DNA of 11,836 bases, from positions 1 through 11,836 of the forward strand of contig CALBDR010000424.1 of NCBI GenBank assembly GCA_937927525.1. Direction: 5' to 3'. The DNA comes from an uncultured Candidatus Melainabacteria bacterium. GTDB taxonomy: Bacteria > Cyanobacteriota > Vampirovibrionia > LMEP-6097. The notes beneath the pieces were generated by a model. That model had not been told where the DNA came from. It saw nothing but the letters and a program-made list of their open reading frames with translations, and made no database searches. Within the stretch, counting starts at the first letter, position 1. Every line of letters starts with the position of its first letter. Both the position numbers and the translations under genes were made by a program. This document shows, piece after piece, positions 1-6,220 of the stretch.

Positions 1-26
1 AATGAGTGCTATTACCCATTTTTCAT

Positions 27-782
27 TTACACAGCCTCGGCTTCACTTACAGAAACTAATTTCATATTAGTTCTAAATTCTTCCTCTAACTCAATATCAT
101 TTTTTCTTTTAATTAAGCTAGCATTGATATATTCTTTATCGCGATTTTTATGAATAAGAATAGTAGAACCTGGATGAATATAAAGTGGGTCACCCTTTAA
201 AACCATGAATGGTAAAGGAGAGAATAGTCCTCTGAAGAAACCTATAGTTCCTATTTTCCATTTATTCTCACCAGGACGTGATTCATATAAATAGTGTCCC
301 ATAGACCACAGTGCAGCACCACCTCTACCTACGGGTAAACCTACAGTGAGTGCATCTATAGTTAAACCTAAGATTTGAGCAGTTTCACTAATTAAGAAAA
401 AACCACCGTATCTAGTTTTTACTAATTTATTAGTAGGTCTGATTTTAATAATTTCATCTAACTCTACAGTTTCACCATTAGGTAGTACTGCTTGACTGAT
501 TTTGAACTTTTTAATTTCATCCTTAGACATTCTTCGGATGCCTCGATGTTCAACCAACTCCCCATAGAATTTAGTTCCGACAGGAAATGCATCAGCATAT
601 TTTTCTGGTTTTTTCTCTAACTTCTTAGACTCTACGACTTCAAGCTCAACAGTATCATAACCAAAAGCAGTTGCTTTAGTCACTAGGCCACCGTAAAAAT
701 CATAAGCCTTTGCAGGCAAATCACCTAGTGTAGTCACTAATACGAAAGAACTAAATAAAATGATTAACCTCAGAGAAAACAT
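27..782 (-). CDS. Secreted or membrane-anchored protein of unknown function
   Basis: I do not recognise this 251-residue protein. Residues 1-26 look like a signal peptide: a short Arg-containing start, a hydrophobic core (about 6-19), and an AKA cleavage motif just before Tyr27, so the mature protein probably acts in the envelope or outside the cell. A second apolar, glycine-rich stretch lies at about 128-160 and could be a membrane hairpin or a buried core. The region at 65-80 (PVGTKFYGELVEHRG) and the late stretch around 195-212 look like beta-rich segments with 'pG-T' turns, loosely reminiscent of TrbI/VirB10-like beta domains, but this is too weak for a name. The tail is charged and ends EAEAV. 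The frame opens at about 809. The best SD-like sequence (AAGAAGGA) is over 20 nt before the ATG, so the start is less certain than the frame. The next gene upstream ends 65 bp away on the same strand. Confidence 0.7.
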   Translation of the reverse strand: MFSLRLIILFSSFVLVTTLGDLPAKAYDFYGGLVTKATAFGYDTVELEVVESKKLEKKPEKYADAFPVGTKFYGELVEHRGIRRMSKDEIKKFKISQAVLPNGETVELDEIIKIRPTNKLVKTRYGGFFLISETAQILGLTIDALTVGLPVGRGGAALWSMGHYLYESRPGENKWKIGTIGFFRGLFSPLPFMVLKGDPLYIHPGSTILIHKNRDKEYINASLIKRKNDIELEEEFRTNMKLVSVSEAEAV

Positions 783-847
783 AGCTTTTACAATATGCCC
801 ATATCCTTCTTAGGTCAATCACTTAATTTAACATTATTAGATGTTTT

Positions 848-1588
848 TTATTTTTGTTGTGCAGGAGCTTTAACAGTTTCTAACTTCTCTAATATAACCT
901 GTAGTGCAAAAGCATTCTTAGGTACATACACCTTAGATCCAGCAGGTAAACCTTGATCAAAGTGATTAATATTCGTGTCTGCAGCAGATGGAGAATTAGA
1001 TTCTAAGGCTTTAGTAAATGTATCCATCAGCCTATAAACTCCTTTTAACTCTAAAGAATCAGGTTCTAAACCCAATTCTTTTATTTCATTACCTAACTGC
1101 TCCTGCAGTACTTGACTATAACCTTGTCCTTCTTTAACTGTTACTGGCTCAAATAGAGTATCTCTAATCTCTTGAAGGTCATTGATTGTAAGACCAACTT
1201 CAGGAACTATTTGAACAGGATGAATATTAACATCGACTTGCACCTCTTGAGTATTAGTGGTCAGATCAGGTAGGAATTGTGTCGACATGACATCTGGCAA
1301 TGACGAATTTACTAACGTTGCTGCTATACCACCAATTCCTATTCCACTTAAAACTTTAAGAAGTTCATTCTTACCTTTTATTTCTTTACCTTGTTGCTCA
1401 ATTGTTTGCTCACGCTGTTTAATGTCTGATTTAGATTGGGCTTCTTGATGAAGTAATTGTTCAATCCGCTTAGCCTGTTCATGACTTTTTTCACCTAATT
1501 CCGAAAGCTGTTCTTGCTTCTTTTGCAGTGTTGTTCTTATATATTCATAAGTTACATCTCTTCCTCCAGCTATAATCCTGTGTACCAT
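848..1588 (-). CDS. Coiled-coil protein with possible C-terminal LysM-like segment
   Basis: A 246-residue protein that I cannot assign to a named family. Residues about 18-78 are rich in Q, E and K with heptad spacing, typical of a coiled coil. Residues 78-95 (GIGIGGIAATLV core) are apolar and glycine-rich and may be a short membrane segment. A polar, proline-containing linker (about 96-145) follows. Residues 149-223 start with VKEGQGYSQVL and end with INHFDQGLPAGSKVYVP, which resembles the start and end of a LysM peptidoglycan-binding motif, but with a much longer middle. The start was set at 1588 because AAAGGAG sits 9 nt upstream. A start at 1747 is possible in frame and would add 53 residues containing a hydrophobic stretch and a run of Arg/Lys, but it has no such ribosome site. 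It probably works at the cell envelope, by inference only. Confidence 0.68.
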   Translation of the reverse strand: MVHRIIAGGRDVTYEYIRTTLQKKQEQLSELGEKSHEQAKRIEQLLHQEAQSKSDIKQREQTIEQQGKEIKGKNELLKVLSGIGIGGIAATLVNSSLPDVMSTQFLPDLTTNTQEVQVDVNIHPVQIVPEVGLTINDLQEIRDTLFEPVTVKEGQGYSQVLQEQLGNEIKELGLEPDSLELKGVYRLMDTFTKALESNSPSAADTNINHFDQGLPAGSKVYVPKNAFALQVILEKLETVKAPAQQK

Positions 1589-1597
1589 TATTTTATT

Positions 1598-1604
1598 CTC
1601 CTTT
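1598..1604 (-). promoter_or_regulatory. Ribosome binding site deciding the start at 1588
   Basis: On the minus strand AAAGGAG lies 9 nt before the ATG at 1588. It is the strongest Shine-Dalgarno match in the window and is the reason for preferring this start over the in-frame ATG at 1747. Confidence 0.7.
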
Positions 1605-1771
1605 CTTCTTTTCTTTCTTCTTGAGCTTTCTGAGCTCCTTAATAAGTTAAAAGGATATAGTGGACTTGCCAGCATCATATTTATTAAAAATAAAACTACA
1701 AGATTTCTAAAATTACCACGCCCTAGTACCACATCTAAATAATACAACGTATTTACAAGTTACTTCTACAT

Positions 1772-1799
1772 CAAAAGGGTTATTTCACTAATCCTTTTG
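1772..1799 (-). terminator. Hairpin at the end of the PLP-enzyme gene
   Basis: CAAAAGG (1772-1778) pairs perfectly with CCTTTTG (1793-1799). After one mismatch the stem continues with three more pairs (TTA/TAA), leaving a six-base loop. It spans the TAG stop at 1788-1790. No U-tract follows on the minus strand, so it may be an mRNA 3'-end or processing hairpin rather than a true intrinsic terminator. Confidence 0.35.
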
Positions 1800-2825
1800 G
1801 ATGATTGGTAATTCTTCAAGACAGTCTTTTGACCAAATATCACGATGTTTTTTCGCACTGATATTACCACCGCTGATCATCACTAGGATGGTCTTGCGAC
1901 CACGCTGTTCTTTGAGCCATTTAAAAGCGCTTGCCATAGCAAGAGCGCAACTAGGTTCGATATTCGCTTTTAGTAAATGAGTTAACCACTGAGTCCAATA
2001 AATAATCTCTTCTTCACTCGCAGTAATGATGCCATCAGTCTGCAAAAGATGAGCAAAAGTTCTATCTGAAAGACTTAAGGTCTGAACTCCATCTGCTATA
2101 GTCTCAGGGCTGTCATCAAATTTAACTATTGAGCCTTGCTCTATAGACCTAGCAGCGTCATTAGCTTGCTCTGGCTCAGCCCCAAAAATTTTAGAATTAG
2201 ATGAAAGTAATTTCTTCGCTAGATATGAACCTGAAAGAAAACCACCACCACCTACTGGCACAAAAATAGCATTAGGCTTCTTAGGAATTTCCAGTAATGC
2301 TTCATAACAAGCCGTACCTTGTCCTGCAATCACAGATTCATGGTCATATGGAGGAATTAAATATGCACCATTTTCAGCATAGTTATAAGCAGTTTCTTCG
2401 GCTTCCTTACGTGACTTACATAAAATTATATTAGCTCCATAGGCTTTAGTAGCCTGAATTTTAATTGGTGAAGCGTGTTGTGACATTAAGATATTAGCCT
2501 TAACACCCATTTTAGAGGCTGCCCAAGCTACAGCTTGAGCATGGTTACCAGAACTAAAAGCTACAACTTCCTTAGGTAAAAAGTTATTATCCTTTAAAGT
2601 AAGCAAAGTATTCATAGCACCTCTAGCCTTAAATGCCCCTACTTTCTGGAAACATTCCATCTTAAAAAATACTTCATGCCCAAGCCACCTGTTGAGCTGT
2701 GTTGAGCTCATTAATGGAGTTTCATTGATAGAATCTTTTATTCTTTCATGAGCTTGCCTTACCATTTCAGGCTTCAAAAGCAGCTCTTTAAGCTTAGTCT
2801 TATAATCGTCTTTAGTCTTAAACAT
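1788..2825 (-). CDS. Threonine/serine dehydratase or serine racemase (PLP, fold type II)
   Basis: A 345-residue cytoplasmic PLP enzyme of the threonine dehydratase/serine racemase family. The Schiff-base lysine is Lys66 in GAFKARGA. SSGNHAQA (91-98) is the substrate-carboxylate loop, GGGG (192-195) binds the PLP phosphate, and SGGN (318-321) contacts the pyridine nitrogen. There is no C-terminal ACT regulatory domain, so this is not the feedback-inhibited biosynthetic IlvA form. Two details point towards serine racemase or hydroxyaspartate dehydratase. Ser92 occupies the place of the racemase catalytic base (human Ser84), where IlvA and TdcB have Ala. Glu217, Ala221 and Asp223 match the divalent-metal site of eukaryotic serine racemase. 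A RidA-family gene ends 17 bp upstream on the same strand, which suits an enzyme that releases reactive enamines. The family is certain; dehydratase versus racemase is not. Confidence 0.9.
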   Translation of the reverse strand: MFKTKDDYKTKLKELLLKPEMVRQAHERIKDSINETPLMSSTQLNRWLGHEVFFKMECFQKVGAFKARGAMNTLLTLKDNNFLPKEVVAFSSGNHAQAVAWAASKMGVKANILMSQHASPIKIQATKAYGANIILCKSRKEAEETAYNYAENGAYLIPPYDHESVIAGQGTACYEALLEIPKKPNAIFVPVGGGGFLSGSYLAKKLLSSNSKIFGAEPEQANDAARSIEQGSIVKFDDSPETIADGVQTLSLSDRTFAHLLQTDGIITASEEEIIYWTQWLTHLLKANIEPSCALAMASAFKWLKEQRGRKTILVMISGGNISAKKHRDIWSKDCLEELPIIQKD

Positions 2826-2842
2826 TTCTTTTATCTATATAC

Positions 2843-3307
2843 CTAATTTATCTCAAAAATTGCATCAACCTCTAATACAGAATTAGATGGTAGAGATGGC
2901 ACTGAAACAGCTGCTCTAGCATGTTTTCCAGCATCACCAAAAATTTCAATCATTAGGTCAGATACTCCATTCGCTACCTGTGGCTGCTCACTAAAGTTAT
3001 CAGATGAATTTACATAAACATTCAACTTTAAGCATGACTTAACCCTGTTTAGATCACCATCACAAGCATTTTTCAAATGAAAAATAATATTCAAACCACA
3101 TATCCTAGCGGCTTGTTTCGCCTCATCTATAGAAAACTCACGCCCAACTTTCCCAGTAAACTGAAGTTCACCATTCCATTTAGGAAGCTGTCCAGATATG
3201 AAAACTTGATTATTCGAAACAGTATAAGGAACATAATTTGCAGCTGGAGCTGCAAGATCAGGTAAACTAATCTTTAATTCTTCTAATCTTGCTTCTACGG
3301 AAGGCAT
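2843..3307 (-). CDS. RidA-family (YjgF/YER057c/UK114) enamine/imine deaminase-like protein
   Basis: A 154-residue protein with the RidA fold signature. FISGQLP (36-42) is the first conserved strand and loop, the helix with DEAKQAAR follows at about 61-68, and the C-terminal motif HARAAVSVPSLP at 129-140 leads into VLEVDAIFEI. Arg131 corresponds to the active-site arginine that in deaminating RidA proteins holds the substrate carboxylate, and Glu146 to the acidic residue near the end. It is slightly longer than E. coli RidA (128 residues) and looks like the 'YjgF-like 1' branch that carries GKHAR, whose activity is less well studied. Family knowledge: RidA hydrolyses 2-aminoacrylate and related enamines made by PLP dehydratases. 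Its position 17 bp before such an enzyme supports a shared transcript. GAGGT lies 11 nt before the ATG, and a TAGAAT hexamer lies six bases before it. Confidence 0.88.
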   Translation of the reverse strand: MPSVEARLEELKISLPDLAAPAANYVPYTVSNNQVFISGQLPKWNGELQFTGKVGREFSIDEAKQAARICGLNIIFHLKNACDGDLNRVKSCLKLNVYVNSSDNFSEQPQVANGVSDLMIEIFGDAGKHARAAVSVPSLPSNSVLEVDAIFEIN

Positions 3308-3357
3308 ATGTATATTCTACCTCTGCATTCACAAGCAAGTCTAATAAAAAATTAAAA

Positions 3358-4149
3358 TTATACTAAAGTCTCGGTAATATATTTCCCTATTACGATTAAA
3401 GTAGGACTATGAAAGTCTTTTTCACTTATATTCATTACAAGATTAGCTAAGTTTGACCTAAGAATGATTTGAGAATCTAGACTACCTTCTTGAATAGCGA
3501 TAGCAGGCATATTTTCATCGATATCAGCTTGGAATAAGTAGTTTTGAATCTTTTCTATACTATGTAAACCCATATATATGACCAGGGTTCCACCTTTCTT
3601 TAAAAAAGCAGCCCAGTCTTTAACTTTTTCCTCTGTGACTTGATGTCCAGTAACAAGCATTACTGCATCACTTTTTTCTCTTAAGGTTAAAGGTATGCCA
3701 TTTAGAGCTGGAACAGAGATTCCACTAGATAAACCAGGTATAACTTCAACATCAAAACCATTATCCTTAGCGATAAACATTTCTTCTACACCTCTAGCGA
3801 AGATAAATGGATCACCACCTTTTAAACGTAAAACTCTTTTCCCTAAATTAAGATTTTCTAGGATTAAACCATGAATTTCTTCCTGCGTGATATGTTTTTC
3901 AGAACACTTCTTACCTACATATAAAAACTCTTTATTTTCATGAGAAAACAAATCAAATATTTTTCTATTCACTAAATTATCGTAGAGAATAATATCAGCA
4001 CTTTTTAAAGCATTAATAGCTTTAATCGTGAGCAATTCAGGGTCACCGGGACCAGCTCCTACTAATAAAAGCTTTGCTTTAGTCTTAGTCTTCTCTGAGC
4101 TGTTCAGCCTTTTCTTTACTTCTGAGCTCTGCTGCTTTAAGCCTTTCAT
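3358..4149 (-). CDS. cobA: Uroporphyrinogen-III C-methyltransferase (SUMT)
   Basis: A 263-residue SAM-dependent enzyme that adds two methyl groups to uroporphyrinogen III, giving precorrin-2 for siroheme or cobalamin. Visible motifs: the glycine-rich SAM-site start GAGPGDPELLT (31-41), YDNLV (56-60), the highly conserved RLKGGDPFIFARG (108-120), IPGLSSGISVPALNGIPLT (137-155), and IYMGL (191-195). The catalytic core begins near residue 26. The first 25 residues are a charged tail encoded inside the upstream gene. The ATG at 4149 is the only ordinary start upstream of the core, and AGAAGG sits 7 nt before it, so it is probably translated by coupling to the overlapping siroheme gene. That neighbour, a Met8/CysG-N-like protein, performs the next two steps, so the pair replaces a fused CysG. 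The enzyme family is secure. Confidence 0.93.
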   Translation of the reverse strand: MKGLKQQSSEVKKRLNSSEKTKTKAKLLLVGAGPGDPELLTIKAINALKSADIILYDNLVNRKIFDLFSHENKEFLYVGKKCSEKHITQEEIHGLILENLNLGKRVLRLKGGDPFIFARGVEEMFIAKDNGFDVEVIPGLSSGISVPALNGIPLTLREKSDAVMLVTGHQVTEEKVKDWAAFLKKGGTLVIYMGLHSIEKIQNYLFQADIDENMPAIAIQEGSLDSQIILRSNLANLVMNISEKDFHSPTLIVIGKYITETLV

Positions 4150-4762
4150 CTCTTAACCTTCTAAAGCTACGTTTAGTAAACCATCTTATCAATTTTGCAC
4201 GCCTGTCGAAGTTTTCTTCACCTAAAATCCTCTTTTTAATCTTTAGACGAAACTCATTCACTACTTCGATAAGGTCTTTATATCTCATCTCGACTAAAGT
4301 AGCTAAGTCCTGACGCAATTTCTGAGCCACGCTAGGAGCTTTTCCATTAGTACTGATACCGATTTTAATTGAACCACTATCTATGATGCTCGGTACATAA
4401 AAATCACAATAGTCAGGCTGGTCAACAGAGTTAGCGAGTATCATTTGATCCCGGCAACGATTTACTATCATATTATTTATCTGCGGATTATCTGTTGCAG
4501 CAATAACGATAAAAGCTCCAATTTCATCACCATAGGCGTAATCCCGTTCGATAATATCGATTTTTCTAATGTTTGGAAATTCACCGCGTGAATCATAGAT
4601 TTCCTGACAAACTTTAGGAGCGATAACTGTGATGTTAGCTTCAGTATTTAGTAAGCCAGAGATTTTCTGAAGAGCGATTAGTCCTCCACCTATGATTAAA
4701 ACTTTTTTTCCTTTGAGTTTTAAGAATATAGGGTAGAGGGGGTTGCATGCCATGCTTTGCAT
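4085..4762 (-). CDS. Precorrin-2 dehydrogenase / sirohydrochlorin ferrochelatase (Met8/CysG N-domain type)
   Basis: A 225-residue cytoplasmic protein expected to oxidise precorrin-2 with NAD+ and insert Fe2+ to give siroheme. LYPIFLKLKGKKVLIIGGG (9-27) is the conserved start of the Rossmann domain, with the NAD loop GGGLIALQK at 25-33. ATDNPQIN (89-96) follows. Asp114, in ANSVDQPDYCDFYVPS, corresponds to the catalytic Asp of CysG/Met8p (Asp104/Asp141). STNGKAPSVAQKLR (137-150) is the conserved dimerisation-helix entry. After about residue 175 there is a very basic, helical tail (RRAKLIRWFTKRSFRRLRDER) ending in LRED, whose last 65 nt overlap the SUMT gene in another frame. Two ATGs lie three codons apart at the start (4762 and 4753), and neither has a clear SD. 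ftsZ ends 158 bp upstream. Confidence 0.88.
   Translation of the reverse strand: MQSMACNPLYPIFLKLKGKKVLIIGGGLIALQKISGLLNTEANITVIAPKVCQEIYDSRGEFPNIRKIDIIERDYAYGDEIGAFIVIAATDNPQINNMIVNRCRDQMILANSVDQPDYCDFYVPSIIDSGSIKIGISTNGKAPSVAQKLRQDLATLVEMRYKDLIEVVNEFRLKIKKRILGEENFDRRAKLIRWFTKRSFRRLRDERLKAAELRSKEKAEQLRED
4157..4162 (-). promoter_or_regulatory. Ribosome binding site for cobA inside the upstream gene
   Basis: AGAAGG on the minus strand, 7 nt before the ATG at 4149, lies within the coding region of the siroheme synthase gene. It supports genuine initiation at 4149 and thus two separate, coupled proteins rather than a broken fusion. Confidence 0.6.
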
Positions 4763-4836
4763 TTTAGCAATTAAAACAATTTCAATTTTACATAATAGAG
4801 ATGAGCGTATTCGCCAGATTCAAGGCTTGCAAGAAA

Positions 4837-4864
4837 ATTGAAGACTGAAGTTGACTTTCGTCAA
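4837..4864 (-). promoter_or_regulatory. Possible promoter for the siroheme gene pair
   Basis: In the 158-bp space after ftsZ, TTGACG (4859-4864) and TTCAAT (4837-4842) are separated by 16 bp on the minus strand, giving a leader of about 70 nt to the ATG at 4762. The -35 is part of a small hairpin TTGAC-GAAA-GTCAA (4851-4864). The match to a sigma70 promoter is good at -35 and only moderate at -10. Confidence 0.3.
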
Positions 4865-4920
4865 TGAAGTATTTAATTTTTTTGCGTAACGCAGAAGTTG
4901 GTGAATTAAGCCAGCTCTAT

Positions 4921-6174
4921 TTATTTAAGCTTTAAAAACTCAGGTAAATCCACTGGATCATTCTGCTTATTCTCACGTACTTTCATTTCAGTTCTAAGCT
5001 TAGAAGTACCAGAAGAAGTTACGTTAGTTTTAATGTTAGATTTGTTTAAACCCTCTTTATTAGAGAAAAAAAGATTATTAGAACCAGATGAAGCATTATT
5101 TGAAGATGCTCCGAATGTGCTGCCAATCAAAGAAGAAAAAGGGCTTTTCACCTCCTTTCCCACCGCAGCAGAGAAAGTTTTAGTTTCTTCTTTTTCAACA
5201 TTCATAAATCCAGTTGCGATAACAGTAATTTGGATTTCGCCTTGCATTCTTTCATCGATAACTGCACCGATAATAATGTTTGCATCTTCTGAAACCTCAT
5301 CATAGATAGACTCAGCAGCTTCATTAACTTCATGAAGTGTAAGATCTGAACCACCAGTAACGTTGAAGATGATTCCAGTAGCACCTTTAATAGTATTCTC
5401 AAGAAGTGGTGAATTGATAGCTTGCTTAGCAGCTTCAATAGCTCTACCTTCACCAGCAGCTTTACCCATACCCATGATCGCGTTACCAGCTGAAAGCATT
5501 ACGCTCTTAACATCAGCGAAGTCAACATTAATTAAACCAGGGACAGTGATGATATCACTGATACCTTGAACACCTTGAAGTAAAACATTATCAGCTAGAG
5601 CAAAAGCAGCAGACATACTTGTCTGTCTTTCAGTAATGTCAAGTAAACGATCGTTAGGAATTACGATTAAAGCATCAACTTTTTCTTTAAGCTCATCAAT
5701 ACCTTCGCTTGCAAGTCTAACTCTTTTTCTTCCTTCGAAGCTAAATGGCTTAGTTACAACACCTACAACTAAGATACCTAACTCTTTAGCCACATCAGCG
5801 ATTATACATGAACTACCCGTTCCTGTACCACCACCCATTCCGGCAGTTACGAAAACCATATCAGCACCTTCAAGGGCAGCTCTGATTTCTTCTTTACTTT
5901 CTTCAGCAGCACTTCTTCCTTGTTCAGGGTTACCACCAGCACCTAAACCTCTAGTTAGCTTAGATCCTAGTTGGATTTGATTCGCTGTTTGAGAATTTTT
6001 TAGGGCCTGAATATCAGTATTCGCTACCCAGAATTCAACAGAAGATAAACCTGACTGGATCATGCCATTGACTGCGTTACAGCCGGCTCCGCCAGTTCCA
6101 AAAACTTTTATGTTTGCCCCAGATTGATTATTATCGAAATGCTCAAAATTCATATGACCAAATATTAAGGCCAT
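4921..6174 (-). CDS. ftsZ: Cell division tubulin homologue FtsZ
   Basis: FtsZ, the GTPase that polymerises at midcell as the Z-ring; 417 residues from the first ATG. The GTP site is visible: NIKVFGTGGAGCNAVN (21-36, T1 loop), NTD (52-54), the tubulin signature GGGTGTG (114-120), and the PNDRLL region (173-178). The T7 catalytic loop NVDFAD (216-221), which completes the GTPase of the next subunit, is intact. A Ser/Asn-rich linker (about 331-405) leads to the conserved C-terminal peptide DPVDLPEFLKLK (406-417), which binds membrane tethers. After the signature, most FtsZ proteins have AAP; here it is SSC. The ATG at 6153 (410 residues) may be the true start: it gives an N-terminal tail of about 13 residues before IKV, like E. 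coli, and a promoter-like pair sits across the first ATG. Neighbours are ffh and siroheme genes, not ftsA or ftsQ. Residues 200-226 look cyanobacterial. Confidence 0.97.
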   Translation of the reverse strand: MALIFGHMNFEHFDNNQSGANIKVFGTGGAGCNAVNGMIQSGLSSVEFWVANTDIQALKNSQTANQIQLGSKLTRGLGAGGNPEQGRSAAEESKEEIRAALEGADMVFVTAGMGGGTGTGSSCIIADVAKELGILVVGVVTKPFSFEGRKRVRLASEGIDELKEKVDALIVIPNDRLLDITERQTSMSAAFALADNVLLQGVQGISDIITVPGLINVDFADVKSVMLSAGNAIMGMGKAAGEGRAIEAAKQAINSPLLENTIKGATGIIFNVTGGSDLTLHEVNEAAESIYDEVSEDANIIIGAVIDERMQGEIQITVIATGFMNVEKEETKTFSAAVGKEVKSPFSSLIGSTFGASSNNASSGSNNLFFSNKEGLNKSNIKTNVTSSGTSKLRTEMKVRENKQNDPVDLPEFLKLK

Positions 6175-6190
6175 ACGATGATCTCGTCAA
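6162..6190 (-). promoter_or_regulatory. Candidate ftsZ promoter overlapping the first ATG
   Basis: On the minus strand TTGACG (6185-6190) and TAATAT (6162-6167) are separated by exactly 17 bp. Transcription would start near 6155, only two or three bases before the ATG at 6153. If active, it makes an almost leaderless message whose FtsZ starts at MNFEHF. The -35 sits in the loop of a 5-bp hairpin (6181-6195). Confidence 0.42.
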
Positions 6191-6195
6191 GAGAT
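6181..6195 (-). other. Small inverted repeat before ftsZ
   Basis: ATCTC (6181-6185) and GAGAT (6191-6195) are perfect complements around a five-base loop. In a transcript coming from ffh, the 3' arm GAGAT is the only SD-like sequence for the ATG at 6174, six bases away, so folding could mask that start. Five pairs is short, and chance occurrence is possible. Confidence 0.35.
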
Positions 6196-6220
6196 TTTTA
6201 CAAATTTTTCAAACAAAACA

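Noticed and set aside
1589..1747. A 53-residue N-terminal extension of the coiled-coil protein starting at 1747
   Set aside because: The ATG at 1588 has a strong SD at the right distance and the extension has none. It contains a hydrophobic stretch, so it was kept only as an alternative in the gene entry.
4865..4890. An ftsZ terminator formed by TGCG-TTA-CGCA next to a run of seven Ts (plus strand)
   Set aside because: On the strand ftsZ uses, the stem is followed by As, not Ts, and the stem is only four pairs, so it cannot be an intrinsic terminator for ftsZ.
4763..4920. A cobalamin or other riboswitch, or a small RNA gene, before the siroheme genes
   Set aside because: Only small hairpins and a possible promoter are seen; no known conserved riboswitch box was recognised.
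5636..5980. A plus-strand open frame of 114 codons opposite ftsZ
   Set aside because: It lies wholly antisense to the conserved FtsZ GTPase domain, and its Ser/Pro/Leu-rich product is what the complementary strand of such a sequence gives. The same applies to the frames at 5033-5305 and 5363-5569.
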